This document shows, piece after piece, positions 53,090 through 62,228 of a DNA stretch of 64,000 nucleotides (position 1 is its first letter; every line of letters begins with the position of its first letter). Below the pieces are notes generated by a model. The model saw nothing but the letters and a program-made list of their open reading frames with translations. It was not told the origin of the DNA and searched no databases. Origin of the DNA: [Eubacterium] eligens ATCC 27750 (lineage in GTDB: Bacteria; Bacillota; Clostridia; Lachnospirales; Lachnospiraceae); the NCBI RefSeq assembly GCF_000146185.1, contig NC_012778.1, positions 417,501 through 481,500 of the forward strand. The letters run 5' to 3'. The position numbers and the translations under genes were made by a program.

Positions 53090-53814
53090 CAAAGTATATA
53101 AGGCTGTTTAAGAAAGGAATGTATAGATTTTGTATGATGTTTCTTCTTATATTGATATCATCAGGATGCAATGTAAAGGAAATAGAAACACAGACACAAA
53201 CAGAGACTAATAACCAATATGCAGTACAAGAACCAGAAATGACAGTTATAGATGGAATAAATTATATAACGGAGCAAGGCATTAAGTTAAAGGTGACATA
53301 CCCAATAATATCTAAAGATATCGCCGATGGTAATTTGGTTGGAACATATATGGTAAATCCAGTAAAATTAGGCAATGGATTGGGAGAAAAGGATGAAATG
53401 GCGTATATTGTTGCCGGTATTATAGAGTGGCCATCATTATATAATGATGAAAATATAGAGAAATTAGAGTATACGGCATATAATGCATCCTGCATATTTG
53501 ATTACAGTGATATGAGTGAGAATAAATATACAAAAAAACAGATGGATATAAAAGGCGAAACAAAAACAATATATGGAAATGATGAAAATAAGTTAAAGTT
53601 AATAATTATAAATGAACTCCCAACATCTGATAAAGCAGCTTATAGTTATATGCAGCCTGAGTATGTTGAGATAAAGAGTGTTATTGACGATATCAATAAA
53701 ATGATTGTAGGAGTCCATGTTTATTATATGGATGGGAGCGAAGATTCTGATTATTATAGAGTAGAAAGTATATCTAAGAGTGATATAAGCAGGATACAAA
53801 TATACAGGTTATGA
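53086..53814 (+). CDS. lipoprotein of unknown function
   Basis: 242 residues. Signal peptide with lipobox 'LISSGC' (Cys near 28), Gln/Thr-rich linker, then a soluble domain of unknown fold. The ATG overlaps the previous stop, so it is translationally coupled. Extracellular partner of the propeller protein is likely. Confidence 0.8.
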   Translation: MTKYIRLFKKGMYRFCMMFLLILISSGCNVKEIETQTQTETNNQYAVQEPEMTVIDGINYITEQGIKLKVTYPIISKDIADGNLVGTYMVNPVKLGNGLGEKDEMAYIVAGIIEWPSLYNDENIEKLEYTAYNASCIFDYSDMSENKYTKKQMDIKGETKTIYGNDENKLKLIIINELPTSDKAAYSYMQPEYVEIKSVIDDINKMIVGVHVYYMDGSEDSDYYRVESISKSDISRIQIYRL

Positions 53815-53833
53815 TTGGCATATAGGGGGAAAT

Positions 53834-55792
53834 ATGCAGGAATTAAAACGTATCATCAATTATAAACGGATTATATTGTTGTTAATTGCTGCAACAGTTA
53901 ATGTTGTATTCTTTTTGTATGACAATAAGCCGGTAATGGATGAAGATATAATCAACAAAGAAAATGTTGCTCATGAGACATATATTAAGAATTATCACGA
54001 AGAAGTGAATGCAATAATTGATAATGCTGATAAACTTAAGAAATATAGTATTTTTAATAAAGCTGGAAGTTTTTCGTATGCGAATATATTGCAGACGGCA
54101 AGGGATTTTGAACGGGTAAAGAACGTTATTTTACCAGAGGATGAGTATAAAGGGGTGCAGGCATATACAACTTATTATTATCAATATTTCTTTACTATGC
54201 TTGTAATGATGTTTGTTATATACGATATGTTTGCACAGCGGGATAATGGCATGTGGAGCATAACATATAGCTGCGCTAATGGAAGAATCATGTATGCGAT
54301 AAAGCAGACGGGAGTTATTGTTGTTACAGGAGCTTTTACACATACTCTGATATACTGGTCTACGTTTATTGCGGCAATGCTGCAAAGAGGAGGCGTCAGG
54401 GACTTAGTAAATCCAGTGCAGACAATTGAGACATTTGATAAATTTACATATCCGTGGAGCAAAATAAAGTATGTGACGGTGCTATATCTGATATCAATGG
54501 TGTGTATAGTTGCCCTATGCATTACTATATGGGGTGTTTTTGTTATGTTCCGTAATCGTGTCTATGCACTGGTTACAATGCTTATATTTGCGGCTGTGGA
54601 GCAGTTTATATATTCTCATATAGACATACATAGCGTGTGGAATGGTCTGCATTATATTAATATTATTAATATAATTAATATAAATGCTACATTTTCATCA
54701 TATAGAAACTGGGGTGTGGGAACTTATGTATTTCCTGTATTTTCAGTGGTGCTGTTCGTGCATATTATATGTGCAGGTGTAATAGGTTATATTGCTATAA
54801 ATGTGTCTGCTTCAATGAAACCATACAAAAATACAACATTTATAAAACGGTTTACAGATTGTGTATCAGCTGGCTGTCAGAAAATTCTTGCAAGGATTCC
54901 GTTTCTATTTAAGGAAATACATAAATTTATATTTACTTCTCATTGTGGCTGGGTTGTTGTGGTAATGCTGACAGTTACAGCGTATGTATGCCAGACAGGC
55001 CAGTATCACTATACAGATGACAATAAGTATATGGATAGTGAATACATGTTACATGGAGGGAAAGATTATACATATTTTCAGGATTATCTTGATAATCTAT
55101 ACCAGCAGAGAGATGAGCTGCAAGCTGACATAGATGATTATGGAGATATATTGACAAGAGATGAAAGCGTTGATATTGGTAGTTATGTTAATCTGAAAAC
55201 AAAACAACAGCAGATACTAAAGCTGATAGAAAGTCGTAGGGAATACGCGGACAAGATTGAATATATCGGACATATGGATGAAACATTTAATATAAGAGCA
55301 TGGATGATATCGGACAGAGGATATGAAGTGATATTGGGCAAGAAAGGACTGTATCGCAGAATAATGGTAAATCTTGCACTGATATGCGGTTTTATACTTA
55401 TGTCAGCAGATGCAGGAAGACTTGAAAGAGTCAGCGGCATGATACTTTTTGAACATAGTACAGCATTGGGACGTAATAAGATGAGATGCAATAAATATTT
55501 GTCGTGCATAACAATTACAATAATAATGACTGTTATTATATGTGGAATGGAATTCTTATGGATGAGACATATATATGGGATACCTTACATGAATGCGCCG
55601 GTCGTGAGTCTTACATTTATGGGGAATAAACTTGGAATGGGACTATATGCATCTGGAATTCTTAAGTGGATGCTGTTACATATGACAATATGGCAGTATA
55701 TGCTTATGCAATTTATCATGAGGCTTGTAATATGTCTTATATTAAGTGTTGGCATAATGAAAATAACAAGAAGCATTAAGAATATAAAATAA
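53834..55792 (+). CDS. ABC-2-type permease-like membrane protein
   Basis: 652 residues in two halves, each with an N-terminal membrane segment, a large extracellular loop (about 30-110 and 395-500) and further membrane segments, i.e. ABC-2 permease architecture. No ATPase gene is in the operon. Typical of export or immunity systems for peptides. 'ggggga' precedes the start, 19 nt after the lipoprotein. Confidence 0.72.
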   Translation: MQELKRIINYKRIILLLIAATVNVVFFLYDNKPVMDEDIINKENVAHETYIKNYHEEVNAIIDNADKLKKYSIFNKAGSFSYANILQTARDFERVKNVILPEDEYKGVQAYTTYYYQYFFTMLVMMFVIYDMFAQRDNGMWSITYSCANGRIMYAIKQTGVIVVTGAFTHTLIYWSTFIAAMLQRGGVRDLVNPVQTIETFDKFTYPWSKIKYVTVLYLISMVCIVALCITIWGVFVMFRNRVYALVTMLIFAAVEQFIYSHIDIHSVWNGLHYINIINIININATFSSYRNWGVGTYVFPVFSVVLFVHIICAGVIGYIAINVSASMKPYKNTTFIKRFTDCVSAGCQKILARIPFLFKEIHKFIFTSHCGWVVVVMLTVTAYVCQTGQYHYTDDNKYMDSEYMLHGGKDYTYFQDYLDNLYQQRDELQADIDDYGDILTRDESVDIGSYVNLKTKQQQILKLIESRREYADKIEYIGHMDETFNIRAWMISDRGYEVILGKKGLYRRIMVNLALICGFILMSADAGRLERVSGMILFEHSTALGRNKMRCNKYLSCITITIIMTVIICGMEFLWMRHIYGIPYMNAPVVSLTFMGNKLGMGLYASGILKWMLLHMTIWQYMLMQFIMRLVICLILSVGIMKITRSIKNIK

Positions 55793-55801
55793 AGGCATAA
55801 A

Positions 55802-55830
55802 TTGCAAACGCAGTTCTGCTATGATATACT
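55802..55830 (+). promoter_or_regulatory. promoter of purB
   Basis: TTGCAA, 17-nt spacer, TATACT, 66 nt before purB. Confidence 0.65.
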
Positions 55831-55895
55831 TAATCTGTATATAGCCCTGCGATGGCTGAATAATGAATTTTTGATATATGAAAGGCGGATACGAG

Positions 55896-57326
55896 ATGAA
55901 CGACAGATATCAGACACCACTTGCAGAAAGATACGCAAGCAAGGAAATGCAGTACATTTTCTCTCCTGACATGAAGTTTAAGACATGGAGAAGACTCTGG
56001 ATTGCATTAGCAGAGACAGAGCATGAACTTGGACTTCCTATTACACAGGAGCAGATTGATGAGTTAAAGGCTCACAAGGATGATATTAACTATGAGGATG
56101 CCAAGAGACGAGAGAAGGAAGTAAGACATGATGTTATGTCTCATGTATATGCTTACGGACTTCAGTGCCCTAAGGCTAAAGGTATCATACATCTTGGAGC
56201 AACTTCATGCTATGTTGGTGATAATACTGATATCATCATCATGACAGAAGGCTTAAAGCTTGTTCGTAAGAAGCTTGTTAATGTTATTGATGAGCTTTCT
56301 AAGTTCGCAGATAAATATAAGGCACAGCCTACACTGGCTTTCACACATTTTCAGCCAGCACAGCCAACTACAGTTGGTAAGAGAGCTACATTATGGCTCA
56401 ATGAATTAGTTATGGACCTTGAAGACCTTGATTATGTACTCTCTACAATGAAGCTTTTAGGCTGCAAGGGTACAACAGGTACACAGGCTTCTTTCCTTGA
56501 ACTTTTCAATGGAGATCAGGATAAGATCCGCCAGATTGACGGAAAGATTGCAGAAAAGATGGGATTTGACGCATGTGTTCCAGTTTCAGGACAGACATAT
56601 TCAAGAAAAGTTGATACAAGAGTGCTTAATGTACTTGCAGGAATTGCTGCGAGCGCACACAAGTTCTCTAATGATATCAGATTATTACAGCATCTCAAGG
56701 AAGTTGAAGAGCCATTTGAAAAGTCACAGATTGGTTCATCAGCTATGGCTTACAAGCGTAATCCTATGAGAAGTGAGCGTATGGCTTCACTTGCAGATTT
56801 CGTTATCAGTGATGCACTTAACCCTGCTATTGTTTCATCTACACAGTGGTTTGAGAGAACACTTGATGATTCAGCTAACAAGAGAATGTCAGTTCCAGAG
56901 GGATTTCTCGCTGTTGACGGAATCCTTGACCTCTACTTGAATGTTGTTGACGGACTTGTTGTATATGACAAGGTTATCATCAAACATATGATGGCAGAGC
57001 TTCCATTCATGGCAACTGAGAATATTATGATGGACGCTGTTAAGGCTGGTGGAGACAGACAGGAGCTTCATGAGAAGATCAGAGAGCTTTCTATGATAGC
57101 AGGAAAGAGAGTTAAGCAGGAAGGTCTTGATAATAACCTTCTTGAGCTTATTGCAGCAGAGCCAATGTTTGGTGTTACTCTTGAAGAGCTACAGTCAAAG
57201 CTTGACCCTATGAAGTATGTTGGCCGTTCTAAAGAACAGGTTGACGAATATCTTGCTGATGTTATCAAGCCTATCCTTGATGCTAACAAGGAAGAACTTG
57301 GTATGAAGGCAGAGATTAATGTTTAA
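55896..57326 (+). CDS. purB: adenylosuccinate lyase
   Basis: 476 residues. Fumarase/aspartase superfamily: 'LGATSCYVGDNTD', 'TLAFTHFQPAQPTTVGKR' with catalytic His, and signature 'GSSAMAYKRNPMRSERM'. Acts twice in purine synthesis, on SAICAR and adenylosuccinate. ATG 55896 is preferred to 55878 for the normal N-terminus, with 'aaaggcgg' upstream. Confidence 0.95.
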   Translation: MNDRYQTPLAERYASKEMQYIFSPDMKFKTWRRLWIALAETEHELGLPITQEQIDELKAHKDDINYEDAKRREKEVRHDVMSHVYAYGLQCPKAKGIIHLGATSCYVGDNTDIIIMTEGLKLVRKKLVNVIDELSKFADKYKAQPTLAFTHFQPAQPTTVGKRATLWLNELVMDLEDLDYVLSTMKLLGCKGTTGTQASFLELFNGDQDKIRQIDGKIAEKMGFDACVPVSGQTYSRKVDTRVLNVLAGIAASAHKFSNDIRLLQHLKEVEEPFEKSQIGSSAMAYKRNPMRSERMASLADFVISDALNPAIVSSTQWFERTLDDSANKRMSVPEGFLAVDGILDLYLNVVDGLVVYDKVIIKHMMAELPFMATENIMMDAVKAGGDRQELHEKIRELSMIAGKRVKQEGLDNNLLELIAAEPMFGVTLEELQSKLDPMKYVGRSKEQVDEYLADVIKPILDANKEELGMKAEINV

Positions 57327-57350
57327 TTAATAATTTGGAGGTGTTATAAC

Positions 57351-57932
57351 ATGAAGGTTGTATTAGTTAATGGCAGCAGAAGAGATGCAGGCTGTACATA
57401 TACAGCACTTTCTGTCGTTGCTAAGGAATTAGAGGCACAGGGAATTGATACTGAGATAGTTGCAGTTGGCAGCAGAGTTGTTAAGGGCGAGCTTGACGCA
57501 GTTGTCAAGGAAGTTGGCGCTAAGATAACTGATGCAGACGGACTTATTGTTGGTTCACCTGTTTATTATGCTTCTCCAACAGGAGAGATATTAATGTTTC
57601 TCGACAGATTATTTGGTGCATATGGTAACGAGCTTCGTTACAAATGTGGTTCTTCAATTGCATCTGCCCGCCGTGGCGGAACAACATCAACAGTTGACGT
57701 GTTGAATAAGTATTTCCAGATTAACCAGATGCCAGTTGTATCATCTAACTACTGGAATATTGTACATGGCAATACACCTGATGAGGTTGTTAAGGACGAA
57801 GAAGGCATGCAGACAATGAGACTTTTAGGTCAGAATTTTGCATGGCTTGTTAAGTCAATAGACGCAGCAAAGAAGGCTGGAATTGAGCTTCCACAAGGCG
57901 AGAATAAGATTAAGACCAACTATATCAGATAA
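57351..57932 (+). CDS. NADPH-dependent FMN reductase family flavoprotein
   Basis: 193 residues. 'VLVNGSRRDAGCTYTAL' binds FMN phosphate; 'GLIVGSPVYYASPTGEIL' is the second flavin loop; 'SARRGGTTSTVDVL' follows. Flavodoxin-like fold reducing flavins, quinones or other acceptors. 'ggagg' is 9 nt before the start. Confidence 0.88.
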   Translation: MKVVLVNGSRRDAGCTYTALSVVAKELEAQGIDTEIVAVGSRVVKGELDAVVKEVGAKITDADGLIVGSPVYYASPTGEILMFLDRLFGAYGNELRYKCGSSIASARRGGTTSTVDVLNKYFQINQMPVVSSNYWNIVHGNTPDEVVKDEEGMQTMRLLGQNFAWLVKSIDAAKKAGIELPQGENKIKTNYIR

Positions 57933-57966
57933 TTTATAATTCTTCATAAATATTTAATGTCATAAG

Positions 57967-58009
57967 AGGCGTGCTGTATATATAATTATGTATATACAGC
58001 ACGCCTTTA
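57967..58009 (+). terminator. terminator of the flavoprotein gene
   Basis: Perfect 16-bp arms 'aggcgtgctgtatata' / 'tatatacagcacgcct', short loop, then TTT. Confidence 0.85.
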
Positions 58010-58083
58010 CTGCGCGGGCAGTGATGAGGATAGACAGATATTTAAGGAGTATTGTCGTGAAGTCTTACAAAAGGAGAAAACTT

Positions 58084-59502
58084 ATGAAGAGAATAATTCT
58101 TGGGGCAGTGATACTGCTTGTGGTGCTTATTGCCGCAATCGTAGCCTGCGCCCTGATAAGTTACCACAAACAGCCAGAGCTTACTGCTGATGAGATTAAT
58201 CAGCTTGATGAGCAGGGCATATGGAAAGAGAGAACAAGTGCCGAGCGGGCGCGCATTATTGAGGATAATGACGAGGCACTTAAAGAGCGTATAAGAATGA
58301 TAAGCAATGCAAAGAGTGAGATTATACTCTCAACATTTGACTTCAGGTCAGATGACAGCGGAAAGCTGATGCTTGGAGCACTTATTGATGCTGCAGACAG
58401 AGGTGTATCGGTCAATGTTATAGTTGACGGGGTATCCGGTTTTACCAAGATGAAGGGCAATCCTGATTTTAAGGCACTTGCGTCATCAGACAATGTTAAT
58501 GTCAAGATATACAACAAGGTCAATCCTTTTAAGCCGTGGCAGTCAATGGGAAGGCTTCATGACAAATATGTCATAGCCGACAGGACTAATTATATACTTG
58601 GTGGAAGAAATACATTTAACTATTTTCTGGGAGCATATCCGGGACATAAGAATTACGACAGAGATGTGCTTGTGTACTGCGAAAGTCCTGATGAAACCAG
58701 CTCTGTGAATGATGTTCTTGCTTATTATGAGAGTGTCTGGAACTATAAGGAGAGCAAGGCATTTTTAAAGAATAACAAATGTGCAGGCAATAAGAAGGTC
58801 AAGGCGGCAAGGAAAGAACTGCTTGATAATTACAACATTTATTATGCAGATAACAAAGATTACCTGACCGACACTGATTATACAGACGAAACAGTTGAAG
58901 TCAACAATATAGCGCTTCTCAGCAATCCGATAGAATGTGGCGCAAAAAAGCCGGTAGTGTGGTATCAGCTTACTAAGCTCATGGAGCAGGCGGATTCGCA
59001 GGTTAAGATACATACGCCTTATATTATCTGCAATGAGTATATGTATGACGGATTAAAGAAGGTATGCGATTCTGTTGAAAATGTGTCATTGATGACTAAT
59101 TCAGTAGGCAATAATGGCAATCCATTTGGATCAGCAGATTATTATGCGCATAAGGATAAGGTGCTTGGCACAGGGCTTGAAGTGTGGGAATATGAAGGCG
59201 GATATTCATACCACGGAAAGTCGGTTCTTATAGATGATGATATATCGGTGGTTGGCTCATTTAATATTGATATGAGAAGCGTGTATCTTGATACAGAGCT
59301 TATGCTTGTTATTGACAGCAAGGAGATTAATGAACAGCTTGGCGGTGCCATGCAGACGTATGAGCATAGTGCAAGAAAGGCTAATGCTGATGGCACATAC
59401 GATAATCCATATAATGTGCAGCCTGTAGCGCTTACGCCTAAGAGAGAACGCAGAATGAAGCTGATTAAGAATTTCCTGTTGTGGACGAGGTATTTGTTCT
59501 AA
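58084..59502 (+). CDS. membrane-anchored phospholipase D-like protein
   Basis: 472 residues. N-terminal membrane segment (about 3-25), then two PLD domains: 'LHDKYVIAD' (HKD 1) and 'YHGKSVLIDD' (HKD 2). Resembles cardiolipin synthases but with a single anchor. Likely a phosphatidyltransferase or phospholipase. ATG 58084 follows 'aaaggag'; the longer frame starts in a terminator. Confidence 0.87.
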   Translation: MKRIILGAVILLVVLIAAIVACALISYHKQPELTADEINQLDEQGIWKERTSAERARIIEDNDEALKERIRMISNAKSEIILSTFDFRSDDSGKLMLGALIDAADRGVSVNVIVDGVSGFTKMKGNPDFKALASSDNVNVKIYNKVNPFKPWQSMGRLHDKYVIADRTNYILGGRNTFNYFLGAYPGHKNYDRDVLVYCESPDETSSVNDVLAYYESVWNYKESKAFLKNNKCAGNKKVKAARKELLDNYNIYYADNKDYLTDTDYTDETVEVNNIALLSNPIECGAKKPVVWYQLTKLMEQADSQVKIHTPYIICNEYMYDGLKKVCDSVENVSLMTNSVGNNGNPFGSADYYAHKDKVLGTGLEVWEYEGGYSYHGKSVLIDDDISVVGSFNIDMRSVYLDTELMLVIDSKEINEQLGGAMQTYEHSARKANADGTYDNPYNVQPVALTPKRERRMKLIKNFLLWTRYLF

Positions 59503-59546
59503 TTAAAATTTTGTGAAAAAAGTTTTGAAAAAAGTCAAAAAAGTGC

Positions 59547-59576
59547 TTGACATATATCAAGTTTTAATATTATAAT
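59547..59576 (+). promoter_or_regulatory. promoter of the tRNA-Val/tRNA-Met pair
   Basis: TTGACA, 18-nt spacer, TATAAT, with A/T tracts upstream like those before the tRNA array at 4.8 kb. Confidence 0.88.
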
Positions 59577-59621
59577 AGCAGAGCAGTTTGCGAGAGAAAT
59601 CAAGCGAATTGTTCTGAATGT

Positions 59622-59694
59622 GGGGTCTTAGCTCAGCTGGGAGAGCATCTGCCTTACAAGCAGAGGGTCACAGGTTCGAGCCCTGTAGGCCCCA
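59622..59694 (+). tRNA. tRNA-Val (TAC)
   Basis: Acceptor arms 'ggggtct' and 'aggcccc', anticodon TAC in 'cttacaa', discriminator A. Confidence 0.95.
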
Positions 59695-59724
59695 TTTCTT
59701 TTTAAGACATTCAGCATATAATAT

Positions 59725-59798
59725 GGCGAGATAGCTCAGTTGGCTAGAGCACACGGTTCATACCCGTGGTGTCGTGGGTTCAAATCCCTCTCTCGCTA
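59725..59798 (+). tRNA. tRNA-Met (CAT), elongator-like
   Basis: Acceptor arms 'ggcgaga' and 'tctcgct' with a first G-T pair, anticodon loop 'ttcatac', discriminator A. Not the initiator type (no C1-A72 mismatch). Confidence 0.92.
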
Positions 59799-59810
59799 CT
59801 ATCTAGGAAG

Positions 59811-59839
59811 TGGAAGCAGATTATGCTTCCATTTTTTTT
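59811..59839 (+). terminator. terminator of the tRNA pair
   Basis: Stem 'tggaagca' / 'tgcttcca' followed by eight Ts. Confidence 0.92.
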
Positions 59840-59972
59840 GCGCGAGTAGCGATGAGAGAAGCCATGGAAAGTTTACAGCCGTGCTTGCACGGACTGGGAA
59901 CTTTGTATGGCTTTACGAGGAGCACCGCGACAACGACAGAACGAAGTTCTGGAGTATGAGCTGCTCGCGCAA
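59839..59972 (+). other. structured GC-rich element before the alkD-like gene
   Basis: Outer arms 'tgcgcgagtagc' (59839-59850) and 'gctgctcgcgcaa' (59960-59972) enclose a long imperfect stem-loop ('aagccat' 59859-59865 with 'atggctt' 59907-59913, inner 'cgtgc'/'gcacg') and a small hairpin 'cagaac-gaa-gttctg' (59937-59951). This is a three-way-junction layout, richer in GC than its surroundings. Confidence 0.65.
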
Positions 59973-60009
59973 CCCGCGGCGATGAGCTAGCTCACATAGG
60001 AGGGGAATA

Positions 60010-60684
60010 ATGACACATTTGCAGGAAGAACTGTTTAAGTTACAGGATACGGCGTACAGGGATTTTCACAGCAGCCTTATGCCGGGGGTAGATAAAGAGG
60101 CTGTTATAGGAGTAAGAACCCCGGTTTTAAGAGCATTTGCAAAGAAATTCTCTAAGACAGAGGAGGCGGAACAGTTTATGACGGAGCTGCCACATAAGTA
60201 TTATGAAGAAAATAATCTTCATATGATGCTGATTGCACAGATTAAGGATTATAATATGTGCGTTAGTGAAACAGAGAAGTTTCTGCCATATATTGATAAC
60301 TGGGCAACCTGTGATTCACCGCTTCCAAAATGTTTTGATAAGAATAAAGAAGATATTATTGTGAGAGCTAAGAATTGGATTGCCACAGATGACACATATG
60401 TTAAAAGATACGGAATGGGTGTTATGATGCGTCTGTTTCTTGATGAGGATTTTAAGGAAGAATATATACAGCTTGTTGCAGGTGTTAAGTCAGAGGAGTA
60501 CTATGTAAATATGATGATTGCATGGTATATGGCTACAGCACTTGCTAAACAGTGGGATGCGGCGATTCCTTATATACAGGAACACAGGCTTTCTGAATGG
60601 GTACACAGAAAGTCAATACAGAAGGCTGTAGAGAGTTACCGCATTACACCAGAGCAGAAGGATTATTTAAAGGGTTTAAGATAA
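60010..60684 (+). CDS. DNA alkylation repair protein (AlkD-like)
   Basis: 224 residues, all-helical HEAT-like repeat fold. 'GVRTPVLRAFAKKF', 'DNWATCDS' and 'EYYVNMMIAWYMA' are family blocks; Asp in 'NWATCD' matches the catalytic region. Removes bulky or cationic alkyl-purines. 'aggaggg' is 5 nt before the start, and the upstream structured element may be in its leader. Confidence 0.88.
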   Translation: MTHLQEELFKLQDTAYRDFHSSLMPGVDKEAVIGVRTPVLRAFAKKFSKTEEAEQFMTELPHKYYEENNLHMMLIAQIKDYNMCVSETEKFLPYIDNWATCDSPLPKCFDKNKEDIIVRAKNWIATDDTYVKRYGMGVMMRLFLDEDFKEEYIQLVAGVKSEEYYVNMMIAWYMATALAKQWDAAIPYIQEHRLSEWVHRKSIQKAVESYRITPEQKDYLKGLR

Positions 60685-60688
60685 GGTT

Positions 60689-62026
60689 ATGAAATCAAAT
60701 GAAATAGATATGACGACAGGTTCCCTGCCAAAGAAAATATTAATGTATTCAGTTCCGCTTATGTTGTCAAATGTACTGCAGGTTATGTTCAACCTGTGTG
60801 ATGTGGCGGTAGTTGGTAAATTTGTAGGACCACTGGCACTTGGTGCGGTAGGTTCAACGAGTATAATTATTACATTGACAACCGGAATCCTGCTAGGACT
60901 AGCAGGTGGTGTCAATGCTGTAGTCGCGCTGTTTGTGGGGGCTAAGAATAGTGCAAATGTAAAGAAAGCAGTCCACACTTCAATTGTAATATGTATGATT
61001 GCGGGACTGCTGTTGCTTTTGTCTGGGCTGTTCCTTTCAAGACCGGTGCTGAATCTTATAGGAACTAAGAAAGAACTGATAGATGGTGCAGTTATATATC
61101 TTACAATATATCTTCTTGGTTCACCGGCACTTGCAATGTATAACTATGGTAACGCCGTGTTAAGTGCAGTTGGAGATACTAAAAGGCCACTTATGTATCT
61201 TATTACAGCAGGTATAATTAATGTGGTACTTAATCTGTTCTTTGTAATAGTATGCAGGCTTGGGGTTGTCGGTGTTGCACTGGCAAGTATAATATCACAG
61301 TATATATCAGCATTTCTGATACTTAAATTCCTGTTTGGCTGTGGCAAGGATTACGGACTTTATATAACAAATATAGGAATGGACTCGCATATAGCAGCGA
61401 GAGTTTTAAGGATTGGCCTGCCGGCAGCAGTACAGTATTCACTTTTTGCAGTTGCCAATCTGTACATACAGTCGGCAGTTAATTCATTTGACCATGTAGT
61501 TGTTGAGGGCAATTCGGCTGCGGCTAATGCTGATAACATTGTGTATGATATGATGGCGGCATTCTATACTGCATGTACAAGCTTTATAGCACAGAATCTT
61601 GGAGCAAGAAAGCGTGACAGAATTAAGAAAGCATATCTTGTTACACAGATGTATTCATTTATTATAGGAGCAGTGCTTGGTGCATTGCTTGTAGTTTTCA
61701 GGACACAGTTTCTTAGCATATTTACAAGTGATCCGGATGTGATGCATTACGGCTCAATAAGACTTGGAATAATGGGATGCTCTTATTTTATATCCGCATT
61801 TATGGATAATGCGGCAGCAGGAGCAAGAGGACTTGGCAGAAGCGTTATACCTACAATAATAGTAATAATGGGTTCTGTTGTGTTCAGAATCGTGTGGGTG
61901 TGTACAATATTTGCAAGTATACATACGCTGATGTCACTCTATCTTGTGTATGCGAGTGCGTGGGCATTTACATCTATTATAGGAACGGTGTATTTTATAA
62001 TAATATTCAGAAAGACTTTGAGATAA
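60689..62026 (+). CDS. MATE-family exporter
   Basis: 445 residues, about 12 membrane segments; starts 'MTTGSLPKKILMYSVPLMLS' region after 'KSNEID', then 'LSNVLQVMFNLCDVAVVGKF'. It begins 4 nt after alkD, so the two are probably cotranscribed. A distant paralogue of the protein at 15.9 kb. Confidence 0.92.
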   Translation: MKSNEIDMTTGSLPKKILMYSVPLMLSNVLQVMFNLCDVAVVGKFVGPLALGAVGSTSIIITLTTGILLGLAGGVNAVVALFVGAKNSANVKKAVHTSIVICMIAGLLLLLSGLFLSRPVLNLIGTKKELIDGAVIYLTIYLLGSPALAMYNYGNAVLSAVGDTKRPLMYLITAGIINVVLNLFFVIVCRLGVVGVALASIISQYISAFLILKFLFGCGKDYGLYITNIGMDSHIAARVLRIGLPAAVQYSLFAVANLYIQSAVNSFDHVVVEGNSAAANADNIVYDMMAAFYTACTSFIAQNLGARKRDRIKKAYLVTQMYSFIIGAVLGALLVVFRTQFLSIFTSDPDVMHYGSIRLGIMGCSYFISAFMDNAAAGARGLGRSVIPTIIVIMGSVVFRIVWVCTIFASIHTLMSLYLVYASAWAFTSIIGTVYFIIIFRKTLR

Positions 62027-62091
62027 TCACATACATTTTACAAAAACTTTACGAACACGAGATTATGCATTTTACATAACATTGATAACAT

Positions 62092-62127
62092 ACCCTCTGC
62101 AAGCAGATGCAGAGGGTTTTCTTTTTT
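62092..62127 (+). terminator. terminator of the alkD-MATE transcript
   Basis: Stem 'accctctgca' / 'tgcagagggt' followed by a T-rich tract. The pst genes start 100 nt later. Confidence 0.88.
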
Positions 62128-62228
62128 GAGACGACTCACATATCATTCGGTCAGGAAACTGATTCCAGCCCCTACGAAAATCTTCTGTTAATGCTTGCAA
62201 ATAAAAAACGAGGAAGGTAACGAAAGTT

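Noticed and set aside
62037..62076. Possible Pho box: TTTACA-like hexamers at 62037, 62048 and 62071
   Set aside because: The 11-nt spacing is suggestive, but a strong terminator lies between these and pstS, so I could not link them to pst control.
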